Source: Luteithermobacter gelatinilyticus
GTDB lineage: Bacteria > Pseudomonadota > Alphaproteobacteria > Sphingomonadales > Emcibacteraceae
DNA length: 64,000 nt
Direction: 5' to 3'
Assembly: GCF_005849285.1 (NCBI RefSeq)
Contig: NZ_CP040517.1
Span: 502,501 to 566,500, forward strand
This document shows, piece after piece, positions 17,254 through 24,764 of the stretch. Under the pieces are notes generated by a model. The model did not search any database, was not told the origin of the DNA, and saw only the letters and a program-made list of their open reading frames with translations. Made by a program: the position numbers and the translations under genes. Each line of letters opens with the position of its first letter. Positions within the stretch are counted from its first letter, which is position 1.

Positions 17254-18351
17254 ATGACCATGCAACATCTGGTTCCGGGGTCTGTTATAGGTATTCTTGG
17301 TGGGGGACAGCTGGGGCGTATGCTGGCGATGGCGGCGGCGCAGTTGGGATATCGCAGTCATGTTTTTTGTCCGGATGCCAAATTTCCGGCAGATCAGGTG
17401 ACGGGACTTGTCACCCGGGCAGAGTATGGCGATCAGGCGGCGTTGAGATCCTTTGCCGGTTCGGTGGATGTGGTCACTTATGAATTTGAAAACATTCCGG
17501 TGGAGACTGTCGAATTTCTCAGCACAAACGTGCCGGTTTATCCGAGTGCCAAGGTGCTGGAAATTTCTCAGGACCGGCTGCATGAAAAAGATTTTGTCAA
17601 TCAGTTGGGAATCGCCACGGCCGATTATGCGGGGGTCAGCAGCCTTGAAGAAGCCCGGGTGGCGCTGGAAAAGTTGGGCTGTCCGGCGGTGCTGAAGACG
17701 CGGCGTCTGGGGTATGACGGCAAGGGGCAGGTCATGATCCGCACGCCCGAGGAGCTTGAGGCCGCTTGGCAAAAACTCAATTCCGACCAGCTCATCCTCG
17801 AAGGGTTTGTGTCTTTTGACAAGGAAATTTCAGTGATTGCCGCTCGCGGACGGGATGGCGAGATCCGGTGTTTTACACCTGCGGAAAACCGGCACAAAAA
17901 TCATATTCTGGATACCTCCATTGCCCCGGCCCGAATTGATGAGGCGCTGCACAAGGAAGCCGTGGCGATCGGCAGCCGGATGATTGAGGCGCTGAATTAT
18001 GTGGGGGTCATGGCGGTAGAGCTTTTTGTTTCCACTGATGCGCCCCGTCTCAGAGTTAATGAGATCGCCCCACGGGTGCATAATTCCGGCCACTGGACCC
18101 TTGAAGCCTGCGCCACCAGCCAGTTCGAGCAGCATATCCGGGCGATCTGTGGCTTGCCGCTGGGGGGGGTGGAGTTGTATGGCCAGGCGGTGATGACTAA
18201 CCTGATTGGCGAGGATATTCGGGACTATGAACAGTTGATGCAGGATCCTGCCGCCAATGTGCATCATTATGGCAAGATAGAGGCGCGACCTGGCCGTAAA
18301 ATGGGCCATGTGACACGCCTGTATGATTTTTCAGAAAAGCTGGATGTCTAG
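17254..18351 (+). CDS. purK: 5-(carboxyamino)imidazole ribonucleotide synthase
   Basis: ATP-grasp enzyme that makes N5-CAIR from AIR, bicarbonate and ATP, the substrate of PurE. 365 residues with GILGGGQLGRMLAMAAAQLG at the N-terminus, the ATP-grasp loop LKTRRLGYDGKGQVMIRT and the metal site region MAVELFVSTD...NEIAPRVHNSGHWTLE. The reading frame ends at a TAG that is the first three bases of a palindromic element (18349-18385), so the element supplies the stop codon. Length is normal, so little or nothing was lost. Confidence 0.97.
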   Translation: MTMQHLVPGSVIGILGGGQLGRMLAMAAAQLGYRSHVFCPDAKFPADQVTGLVTRAEYGDQAALRSFAGSVDVVTYEFENIPVETVEFLSTNVPVYPSAKVLEISQDRLHEKDFVNQLGIATADYAGVSSLEEARVALEKLGCPAVLKTRRLGYDGKGQVMIRTPEELEAAWQKLNSDQLILEGFVSFDKEISVIAARGRDGEIRCFTPAENRHKNHILDTSIAPARIDEALHKEAVAIGSRMIEALNYVGVMAVELFVSTDAPRLRVNEIAPRVHNSGHWTLEACATSQFEQHIRAICGLPLGGVELYGQAVMTNLIGEDIRDYEQLMQDPAANVHHYGKIEARPGRKMGHVTRLYDFSEKLDV

Positions 18352-18385
18352 AGTGAATGGGTCAACCTCTTCACAATTCACTCTA
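18349..18385. repeat. Short palindromic element, copy C, at the purK stop codon
   Basis: 37 bases: TAGAGTGAAT, GGGTCAACCTCTTCACA, ATTCACTCTA. The 10-base ends are perfect inverted repeats. The first three bases are the purK stop codon. The middle (GTCAACCTCTTCAC) matches the 3' end of the long copies. Confidence 0.9.
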
Positions 18386-18431
18386 ATCCTGCGTTTAATT
18401 ATGGGCGCTTAGTTTAAACTGTTTTTCTTAC

Positions 18432-19073
18432 TTAAACGTTCCTTCGGCGGCGGGTTATCATATATAGCCCGCCAAGCGCCATCCCCAACAATCCCAGAAC
18501 GGCCGGTTCGGAAATTTGAGGGGGAGTATCACCGCTGTCCCAGAAACGGATGTGGGAAATGCCCCGGGCGTTATTGTTATTGGCATTCATGATCAGCCCG
18601 GTTGTGAAAAGCTGTCCCGTGCTGAGTCCGCCCAGATGAAAAATGGCATAGGCACTGCTGCCGGCTTTAACGGTGGCGAATTCCGGCAAAGAGCTACTTG
18701 GTCCGGTATATTGCCAGGTGATATCTGCATATTCCCCGTCGTCAGCGGTGCCAGTGATGATAAAATCACCAAATGTTCCCGTGGAAAAATCGCCGCTGGG
18801 AGGGACTTCTGCCACCAGATCCAGCATGATGGAGGTATCATATATATAGGAAAGTGCGGCTTCCACGGAGGCTTCATTATCACCCCCTGGCGGGCCATAT
18901 CCGAAATCAGGGTCTACGACGACACAGGGCAGGCCGGCATTTCCAATGCCGCTGGACAAACTGCTACACACGGTGCCGTAGGCATCCGCCGAGTAGGACA
19001 CATTTGGTGAAAGGGTCAGGACACCGGCAAAGATAACGGCGTTAATTAGGGCCTTTTTGATAAGCTGTGTCAT
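18432..19073 (-). CDS. PEP-CTERM-type exported protein
   Basis: 213 residues. It has an N-terminal signal peptide (ALINAVIFAGVLTLSPNVSYS) and a C-terminal sorting signal: SEPAVLGLLGMALGGLYM followed by ITRRRRNV. This is the tripartite PEP-CTERM plan (short motif, hydrophobic helix, arginine cluster), here with EPA in place of PEP. The Gly/Ser/Asp-rich middle has two cysteines near residue 36 and 50. Such proteins are cleaved by an exosortase and exported to the surface or extracellular matrix; no exosortase gene is in the window. It stands alone in its orientation after purK. Confidence 0.8.
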   Translation of the reverse strand: MTQLIKKALINAVIFAGVLTLSPNVSYSADAYGTVCSSLSSGIGNAGLPCVVVDPDFGYGPPGGDNEASVEAALSYIYDTSIMLDLVAEVPPSGDFSTGTFGDFIITGTADDGEYADITWQYTGPSSSLPEFATVKAGSSAYAIFHLGGLSTGQLFTTGLIMNANNNNARGISHIRFWDSGDTPPQISEPAVLGLLGMALGGLYMITRRRRNV

Positions 19074-19258
19074 GGCATCATACCTGTGGTTTTCGGTGGA
19101 TAATCAGCCATGCAAAGAGTGTGCCCGTTTCACAATGTCTATAGTTTCAAAAGACTTAGGGAATGGCTGTTCGTGGAATTGGAGTGAATCTGTAAAGAAA
19201 ACCGACTCTTTGTCAGAAAATTTTACAGTTCATTGCACCGGGAAAGTTTGGGAAAGGT

Positions 19259-19927
19259 TTATTGCCTGTAGCGGATTTTTCCCGCCAGCCGCCAGACATC
19301 CGGCAGCTTGTCGCATATCTCCCGCAGGCGCATTTTGTTTTTTTCAATTTTCATGACGTCTTCAATGCGTCGGTCCAAAAAGGCCCAGGTCTCAGCAAAC
19401 TCTTCGGAATCGTCGTTAAGCCAGTACAGGACGGTGCTGCTGTAGACGCCTGCTAGGGTTAGCCGTTTGGTGTAATAATTGAAATCGGCGGAGGTGTCTC
19501 CGGCCAGCCGCCAGATCAGATCAACGGTGCGGTACAGAAGCTTCAGACCCAAGGCCTGATTTTGCGGCAAGGCCAGCCAGGTGATACCGCGGCGGGTGGA
19601 TTCGCGATGGTCTTCCTCGCAGAGCAGGCGCAGATGGATAAGTGTCTTGATCCTCTCGCGTATTTTCAAACTCTCCAGGTCCATAAGCTTGGCCTGTTCC
19701 GCCAGGCGCTGATCACACCGGTCCGCCAGAAAGTCAATCATGTCCGCCGCCCCGCCGGGGAAAGCCAGTCGGGCTATGCCAACGGGAATGTCCAGATCCC
19801 TGGCGGCCTCGCCCAAGGTATTGTCTGTCCATCCTTCAAACGGGATATGGGCCAGCGCTGCGTTTAGGAGAGGCTCGCGCAACTCATCAGGAATGTCCGT
19901 TTTAATCTTTGCTCGGGTCATATTCAT
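19259..19927 (-). CDS. COQ9 family protein
   Basis: 222 residues. COQ9 is a lipid-binding accessory factor of ubiquinone synthesis with a TetR-like fold. The family pattern is seen in ALAHIPFEGWTDNTLGEAAR, ARLAFPGGAADMIDFLAD and, in the second half, YYTKRLTLAGVYSSTVLYWL, then FAETWAFLDRRIEDVM. It lies just upstream of and divergent from rpsU, the order commonly seen in alphaproteobacteria. Confidence 0.93.
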   Translation of the reverse strand: MNMTRAKIKTDIPDELREPLLNAALAHIPFEGWTDNTLGEAARDLDIPVGIARLAFPGGAADMIDFLADRCDQRLAEQAKLMDLESLKIRERIKTLIHLRLLCEEDHRESTRRGITWLALPQNQALGLKLLYRTVDLIWRLAGDTSADFNYYTKRLTLAGVYSSTVLYWLNDDSEEFAETWAFLDRRIEDVMKIEKNKMRLREICDKLPDVWRLAGKIRYRQ

Positions 19928-20128
19928 AATATTTCATAATATGGCATCGCCAGGCAGGTGGGTAAAGTTTTTTGGACTTTTTTCATATTATGATAATATC
20001 TCAGGGATAAAAAGCTTCACAGGGCGACTTTCTTTTGATAGAAGGGCGTCCGTGGGGTTCTGTTCATTGTGGCAGAAGCCCCCTTATTCTGTAAACTCTG
20101 GAAATAGAAAGGAGTGTGACGTTTAACC

Positions 20129-20335
20129 ATGCAGGTTATCGTCCGCGACAATAACGTTGATCAGGCTCTGCGCGCGTTGAAGAAAAAGCTTCAGCGTGAG
20201 GGTGTGTATCGCGAAATGAAAATGCGTCGTTTTTTCGAAAAACCTTCTGAAAAGAAGGCCCGGGAAACCGCCGCTGCCATTCGCCGCGCCCGCAAGCTTG
20301 AACGTAAACGTTTGGAACGCGACGGCGCGCTCTAA
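20129..20335 (+). CDS. rpsU: 30S ribosomal protein S21
   Basis: 68 residues, highly basic: [40 protein letters not shown], then [15 protein letters not shown]. This is a complete S21 of normal length. AAGGAG lies 13 bases before the ATG. A terminator follows at 20356-20394. S21 binds near the anti-Shine-Dalgarno region of 16S rRNA and helps initiation. Confidence 0.97.
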   Translation: MQVIVRDNNVDQALRALKKKLQREGVYREMKMRRFFEKPSEKKARETAAAIRRARKLERKRLERDGAL

Positions 20336-20355
20336 AACGCACCGTTTAATTCTTG

Positions 20356-20394
20356 AAAAGGCCGTCCCTCTTTATCTTGAAGGGCGGCTTTTTT
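20356..20394 (+). terminator. Rho-independent terminator after rpsU
   Basis: GCCGTCCCT and AGGGCGGC form an 8-bp stem with one bulged base, followed by TTTTTTATTT, 21 bases after the rpsU stop. Confidence 0.85.
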
Positions 20395-20430
20395 ATTTAT
20401 ATCTTTAAGCCTCATCAGCAGGGAGCGCAA

Positions 20431-20901
20431 ATGACTGAAATCGTTGAAATACGCCAGTTGAGTTTTGATCAATGGGCAGAGCTTTACAAGGGGTATGCGG
20501 AGTCTTACGGTGTACCGCTGACGGAAGAACAGCTTTATGTGGTATGGGACTGGCTGGGGGGGCACGAAACCGAACTTCGGGGCATCGCGGCGATCAGAGA
20601 GGGAGAGCCGGTGGGGATTGTCCATTACCGCAGATTCCTGAGGCCCCTGGCCGGTGAGGTAGGCATATTCCTGGATGATATCTACGTGGCCCCGGAGGCC
20701 CGCCGTCATGGGATCGGCCTTGTGATGCTGAAAGCGGTGGAAAAAATCGCCGAGGTGCAGAACTGCACGGTCATCCGTTGGATTACGGCCGAAGATAGGG
20801 CGGATGCTCATGCCTTTTACGAACAATTCGGCAAAAGAACCCGCTGGGTGACCTATGAGCACAAGGTCCAGGGGGAAGATCAGGGTTATGAACGAAAATA
20901 A
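20431..20901 (+). CDS. GNAT family N-acetyltransferase
   Basis: 156 residues. The acetyl-CoA binding motif A is clear in DIYVAPEARRHGIGLVMLKA, and the C-terminal ADAHAFYEQFGKR segment is typical of GNAT motif B. The substrate is unknown. The ATG at 20431 has GGGAG 8 bases upstream; an ORF extension back to 20353 would run through the rpsU terminator and is rejected. It overlaps the next gene by 14 bp, so the two are translated as an operon. Confidence 0.9.
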   Translation: MTEIVEIRQLSFDQWAELYKGYAESYGVPLTEEQLYVVWDWLGGHETELRGIAAIREGEPVGIVHYRRFLRPLAGEVGIFLDDIYVAPEARRHGIGLVMLKAVEKIAEVQNCTVIRWITAEDRADAHAFYEQFGKRTRWVTYEHKVQGEDQGYERK

Positions 20902-21913
20902 CCGGGGATACAACCTGTTGGGATCGCCATTGGGCGATGTGCGGCTGCCGGATTTTATCGTCAGCCAAAAATGGGCTGGGGCTGATTTGCAGACCATGCG
21001 CCATACCATTCTTGGCCCCTCTCGCACCCTTGCCGATGCCGGGGAACGGTTGTATTTCGAGATTGAGGGGGGGCAGAAGATTGTCGGCGCCTTGCACAGG
21101 TGTTCGGCAGAAGGAGAGGCGCTGACAAAACCGCTGGTGATCCTGGTGCACGGTCTGGCCAGTAGCGAAGAAGCCGCCAGTATGGTCTCTAGTGCAGCTG
21201 CGCTGATCGAAGCGGGATTTCCCGTACTGCGGCTCAGCCTGCGCGGGGCGGGACCGTCGGCAGAAACCAGCATCGGCCCCACTCATGCGGGCCTGACGGA
21301 AGATTTTGTGGCGGTACTTGAACAGCTTCCCGCACAATACAGCATGCAGGGCGTGTTTGTGATGGGATTGTCGCTGGGCGGAAATATGATGCTGAAATAT
21401 CTGGGGTTGACTGGAAAAAACTCTCTGATCCGGGCCGCGGTTGCCGTCTCAACCCCCTTGGACCTGAAGGCGGCAGAGCGGAAAATCATGGAAAGCCGCA
21501 ACAGTTCCTATCATGGCTATATTCTTCAGGAACTGAAACGACAGGTGAAATTGTCGAAACATCATCACCCCGAAGCGGTGGTCAAGGCGGCACTTGCGGC
21601 CGCAACCCTTTATGAATTTGATGATGTTTATGTAAGCCGCGTTCACGGGTTTGACGGAGCCGATAAATATTATGCCAGCCAGTCAGCAGGGCATTTCCTG
21701 ATTGGGGTCCGGGTCCCGACCCTGATGATCCATGCAGAAAACGATCCCTGGATTCCGGTGGAAGATTATCGGCACAGAATTTGGCCCGAAGACATGACCA
21801 TGAGCGTGCTTCTGACACAGGATGGTGGGCATCTGGGGTTTCATACCCAGGATCACCCTTCGCCTTGGCATAATCGTGTGGCGGCCGTGTTTTTCGAGCA
21901 GTATTGTGACTGA
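20888..21913 (+). CDS. Alpha/beta hydrolase of the YheT type
   Basis: 341 residues. Features are the oxyanion region LVILVHGLASSEEAASM, the RGAG segment (LRLSLRGAGPSAET), the nucleophile elbow VMGLSLGGNMMLKYLG and the C-terminal TLMIHAENDPWIPVE and DGGHLGFHTQ with Asp and His. This order (HGL, RG, GxSLGG, HxGF) identifies the YheT/ABHD1-3 group, putative esterases or phospholipases of unclear substrate. It starts inside the end of the GNAT gene. Confidence 0.88.
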   Translation: MNENNRGYNLLGSPLGDVRLPDFIVSQKWAGADLQTMRHTILGPSRTLADAGERLYFEIEGGQKIVGALHRCSAEGEALTKPLVILVHGLASSEEAASMVSSAAALIEAGFPVLRLSLRGAGPSAETSIGPTHAGLTEDFVAVLEQLPAQYSMQGVFVMGLSLGGNMMLKYLGLTGKNSLIRAAVAVSTPLDLKAAERKIMESRNSSYHGYILQELKRQVKLSKHHHPEAVVKAALAAATLYEFDDVYVSRVHGFDGADKYYASQSAGHFLIGVRVPTLMIHAENDPWIPVEDYRHRIWPEDMTMSVLLTQDGGHLGFHTQDHPSPWHNRVAAVFFEQYCD

Positions 21914-21987
21914 AATCAGTCAGCGGAACTGAAAGACGGAAGAGGCGTTCGGGAAGACGGACAACGGGAATTTGCCGGGAATTTGCC

Positions 21988-22725
21988 ATGTCTTGCAAAA
22001 AGAATCTCCTGTGGAGTAGCCTGTTGATGGCGGTGATGGTGCTGTCTGCCTGTGCCGGCGGATCGCGGGCACAGCTGAATCATCATCAGGCATCGCTCAA
22101 GAGCCCTGAGCGGTTTTTTGTCTGTCATGGATATGGGTGCCGGTATTATGTGCCGGTGGGACTTGCGCCCGGGGAATGGGAGCGGGTCAAAGGCGCCTTT
22201 TCGCCGGCGGCGCAAAGCCCGGCCGAAGAACGGCAGCAAATCAAACAGGCTATTGCCCTGATGGAGAAGCTGGTGGGTCCGAAAAGCGGTACCGCCAAGG
22301 ATGAAGGCCGGGCGCGTTTGCTCAATCTGGCGCCGCGCGGGCAAATGGATTGTGTGGACGAGGCCTTTAATACCTCTACCTATCTTTATCTGATGCGCCA
22401 GGCCGGCCTGATACGCTGGCACCGACTGGGGAAACCGGTGAGTCGGGGCAATGTTCTGGATGGTTGGCCCCACAACTCGGCCACGATACAGGAGCTGGAT
22501 GCGCAGGGGCATGTAAGGGATGGGGGGCATTACGTGGTGGATAGCTGGTTTCATAAAAATGGTACGCCCCCGGAAATCGTGCCGGTCCCCCTCTGGCTTG
22601 ACGGCTGGTCGCCACCGCGGAAGGCGGATAAAAATGAACCTATCTCTGAAAGTAGTTCTGAAACTACTTCTGAGAATTTTGGACCGGAGGCCGACGATGG
22701 ACAGCCGGATACGGCAGCACATTGA
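21988..22725 (+). CDS. Putative lipoprotein with a Cys-His catalytic-like arrangement
   Basis: 245 residues. The N-terminus is a lipoprotein signal (LLMAVMVLSACAGG; lipobox LSAC with Cys22). A conserved-looking block, RGQMDCVDEAFNTSTYLYLM, places Cys122 at the start of a helix, and GGHYVVDSWF places His181 and Asp185 further on. That spacing resembles papain-like or transglutaminase-like thiol enzymes, but I do not recognise the family and the idea is an inference. The tail is Ser/Glu-rich. The 3' end overlaps the fructosamine kinase gene by 29 bp. Confidence 0.7.
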   Translation: MSCKKNLLWSSLLMAVMVLSACAGGSRAQLNHHQASLKSPERFFVCHGYGCRYYVPVGLAPGEWERVKGAFSPAAQSPAEERQQIKQAIALMEKLVGPKSGTAKDEGRARLLNLAPRGQMDCVDEAFNTSTYLYLMRQAGLIRWHRLGKPVSRGNVLDGWPHNSATIQELDAQGHVRDGGHYVVDSWFHKNGTPPEIVPVPLWLDGWSPPRKADKNEPISESSSETTSENFGPEADDGQPDTAAH

Positions 22726-23545
22726 AGAAGTCTTTTCCTCTCCCGTTCAGCAGCAAAAAAGCCTGTCCGGCGGTTGTCTCGGGCAGTTATCCCTGCTGAT
22801 GCTGGAAAATGGCCAGGAAGTGGTGCTGAAACAGGGAGCGGGCCTGGAATGCGAGGCTTTTATGCTGCGCTATCTCAGGGACAGGACTGCTCTGCCGGTT
22901 CCGGAACTGTTCCTGGTGGAAAAGGATTTTATATTGATGGAGTATCTGCCGGGCTGCCCGGGACCGTCTGATCGGATGGCCCAGCGCCACCTGGCGGAAT
23001 TGGTGGCCATGTTGCACGATATTGGTCAGGAAAGGTTTGGGTTCGCCCGGGATACGGTGATCGGTCCGCTCCGCCAGCCCAATGGACAGACAGTGGACTG
23101 GCTGACCTTTTTTCGGGAGCGGCGCCTGAAATACATGGCGGAGGAGGCCCGGGCAGCGGGGAAGTTGCCGGAAGCCGTGCATCGCCGTCTGATGGATTTT
23201 GCAGACAGGCTGGAACTCTATTTGGGGCATGTGCCGCGTCCTTCTTTGCTGCATGGGGATCTGTGGGGCGGGAACATTCTGTCGCAGGATGGGCGAATCA
23301 CGGGGGTGGTGGACCCGGCGCTTTATTTCGGTGATGCGGAAATCGAACTGGCGTTCATGACCCTATTCGGCACAGTGGACAGATATTTTTTTGAGACCTA
23401 TCAGGCGCTCAGACCTTTGGACCAGGAGTTTTTTGACAGCCGGCGGGAAATTTATCTGCTGTATCCGCTTTTGGTGCATGTGCGGCTGTTTGGCGGCAGC
23501 TATGTGGGGCAAGTAAGTGCAATTCTTGATCGTTTAGGCGAGTGA
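22697..23545 (+). CDS. Fructosamine kinase family protein
   Basis: 282 residues with a protein-kinase-like fold. SLSGGCLGQLSLLMLENGQE is the N-terminal lobe, EVVLKQGAG contains the ATP-anchoring Lys, FILMEYLPGC the hinge, PSLLHGDLWGGNIL the catalytic loop with HGD, and VVDPALYFGDAEIELA the metal-binding segment. Family members phosphorylate ketoamines (protein deglycation); bacterial substrates include ribulosamines. The ATG is preceded by GGAGG at 6 bases. It ends 21 bp before the long palindromic element. Confidence 0.92.
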   Translation: MDSRIRQHIEEVFSSPVQQQKSLSGGCLGQLSLLMLENGQEVVLKQGAGLECEAFMLRYLRDRTALPVPELFLVEKDFILMEYLPGCPGPSDRMAQRHLAELVAMLHDIGQERFGFARDTVIGPLRQPNGQTVDWLTFFRERRLKYMAEEARAAGKLPEAVHRRLMDFADRLELYLGHVPRPSLLHGDLWGGNILSQDGRITGVVDPALYFGDAEIELAFMTLFGTVDRYFFETYQALRPLDQEFFDSRREIYLLYPLLVHVRLFGGSYVGQVSAILDRLGE

Positions 23546-23566
23546 TGTTGCGCGAGGGGATTTATC

Positions 23567-23849
23567 TAGAGTGAATTGTGCATAGGTTGACCCATTCTGC
23601 CGGTCAGGTCTGGTTCAGGAGCCAGGGGTTTGGCGCAGGCCATACTGGCGGTACGGCCAAGCCAAAGGCCGCCGGAACTGGACCAGATCGGCCCGGCCCT
23701 TCGGGTTGGCGGCTTGGGGCCGCTCACTTTGTCAGACTCCTGGGTCAGACGCCTGGCCCGATGCCCCGCATCGCCCGGCGCCGTCTTCCGCGTGAAGCGG
23801 GCCACAATCCGCCAACAGAATTGAGCCAACCTATTCACAATTCACTCTA
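23567..23849. mobile_element. MITE-like element, long copy D (283 bp)
   Basis: Bounded by TA, with about 33-bp imperfect terminal inverted repeats. The left end is TAGAGTGAATTGTGCATAGG and the right end, reverse complemented, is TAGAGTGAATTGTGAATAGG. The interior is GC-rich and nearly identical to the copy at 40176-40471, which has a 13-bp tandem duplication. No transposase is encoded. TA at both ends suggests a TA target duplication as in IS630/Tc1-type transposons. It is just upstream of the GTA-like locus. Confidence 0.85.
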
Positions 23850-23868
23850 AAAAGGATATTTCGGGGGA

Positions 23869-24023
23869 ATCGAAAAAATGGCGCCGCCCCGATAGGGGCG
23901 CGCCATAGTTGCAAGGAGGGTTTCGATCACGTGTTGCCTTAAATCGCGTAAAAGGCAACACGGCATGGCCGGAGTAAGGCCATGCAGACCGGTGGATGAA
24001 GGGGGCTTGAGACCTTCATCCAC
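23869..24023. ncRNA. Candidate structured RNA: four consecutive hairpins
   Basis: Hairpin 1 is 23879-23905: TGGCG and CGCCCC pair with GGGGCG and CGCCA around GATA, with one bulge. ATCGAAA (23869-23875) and TTTCGAT (23921-23927) can close it. Hairpin 2 is GTGTTGCCTT (23931-23940) with AAGGCAACAC (23952-23961). Hairpin 3 is GCATGGCC (23963-23970) with GGCCATGC (23978-23985). Hairpin 4 is GTGGATGAAGG (23992-24002) with CCTTCATCCAC (24013-24023). Stems 2 to 4 are perfect, of 10, 8 and 11 bp. It might be a small RNA, a protein-binding DNA site or a repeat; there is no evidence of transcription. Confidence 0.45.
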
Positions 24024-24036
24024 TAAAAACAATACA

Positions 24037-24148
24037 GAATAGGGGTAAAATAGGCAAATATTATTTGTTTATTTGATTTTTAGGCAAATTCTAATAAAAA
24101 TTTTACCTATTTAATCCTATTTATAGGAAAAATTTCTTGACAAATAGG
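24037..24148. promoter_or_regulatory. Repeated AAATAGG-type motifs, candidate operator array
   Basis: Direct copies are GAATAGG (24037), AAATAGG (24048), TTTTAGG (about 24077) and AAATAGG (24142), the last overlapping the -35 box. Inverted copies CCTATTT occur at 24106 and 24116, exactly 10 bases apart. TAGGCAAAT occurs twice (24051, 24081). The pattern suggests a regulator that binds several sites across one promoter. Confidence 0.45.
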
Positions 24149-24170
24149 GGTTAATAAGTTAGTATATATT
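24137..24170 (+). promoter_or_regulatory. Candidate sigma70 promoter of the GTA-like operon
   Basis: Perfect -35 TTGACA (24137-24142), 17-base spacer, -10 TAGTAT (24160-24165), with TATATT overlapping downstream. Transcription would start near 24172 and read a leader of about 100 bases before the small terminase gene. Confidence 0.6.
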
Positions 24171-24225
24171 CCATGATGAGAAATTGTCTCCAGAAGAGGC
24201 TGATTTTTCCAGACCGAATAGGATC

Positions 24226-24255
24226 AGGCGCTGCCCGCAGGACGGCGCTTTTTTT
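24226..24255 (+). terminator. Terminator-like hairpin in the leader of the GTA-like operon
   Basis: GCGCTG (24228-24233) pairs with CGGCGC (24243-24248), continues past one mismatch with CC/GG, and is followed by seven T residues. It lies between the promoter and the ribosome site GGAGG, 14 bases before the GTG start. It could act as an attenuator or as a block that needs antitermination. Confidence 0.6.
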
Positions 24256-24269
24256 GTGGAGGATGGGGC

Positions 24270-24764
24270 GTGAGCGGAAGAGGTGTCGGACAGCGTGCTT
24301 GGTCGACGGATAAGGAGCGGATCTTTCTCCAGACCCTGCGCCACACAGGCAATGTGACGGCGGCAACCGAAGCAGCGCAGGCCGACAGGTCTTTCGTCTA
24401 TCGGCGGCGTAACAGCAATGCCCGCTTCCGCAAATTATGGCGGGAGGCCATGGAGGAGGCATTGGACAAGCTGGAAGCGGTGTTGTGGGAAAAAGCCCTG
24501 GGTCTCTCGAACGGATCTGGTGCAGTAAAGGGTCGCCCGGGATTGCCGGCGGGACAGAAAAAAAACACCGATGAACGTTTGGCGATTTTTTTGCTGAAAG
24601 CCCATCGCCCGGAGATTTTCGCTATCAAGTCGAACAAAAACCAGAAAACGCCTCAGATGTCGGACTCGCCCCGACGGAAGCTGTTGGACCAGTTAAATGA
24701 CATGGCGGCACGGAAGGGGGATGACATGCCGGAACAAACTATTGCTGATCTGCCTGGGGAATAA
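24270..24764 (+). CDS. GTA-like small terminase subunit (gp1-like)
   Basis: 164 residues. The N-terminal half looks like a helix-turn-helix recognition domain of small terminases (FLQTLRHTGNVTAATEAAQA, then DRSFVYRRRNSNARFRKLW), followed by a helical segment and a Lys-rich tail. Small terminases select packaged DNA; GTA versions package host DNA with little sequence preference. It starts with GTG, with GGAGG 7 bases upstream, and overlaps the large terminase start in a TAATG arrangement. Position, size and HTH support the call; sequence alone would be weaker. Confidence 0.8.
   Translation: MSGRGVGQRAWSTDKERIFLQTLRHTGNVTAATEAAQADRSFVYRRRNSNARFRKLWREAMEEALDKLEAVLWEKALGLSNGSGAVKGRPGLPAGQKKNTDERLAIFLLKAHRPEIFAIKSNKNQKTPQMSDSPRRKLLDQLNDMAARKGDDMPEQTIADLPGE

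Larger units (their letters stand above)
23546..24269. other. Non-coding region upstream of the GTA-like locus
   Basis: The 724 bases hold, in order, the long palindromic element (23567-23849), a cluster of strong hairpins (23869-24023), an AT-rich tract with repeated AAATAGG-type motifs (24037-24148), a sigma70-like promoter (24137-24170) and a terminator-like hairpin (24226-24255) just before the first gene. No open frame here has a plausible start. Confidence 0.75.

Noticed and set aside
23578-23850. 90-codon frame inside MITE-like copy D
   Set aside because: The 13-bp tandem duplication in copy F shifts the frame, so the similar peptides do not reflect selection on a protein.
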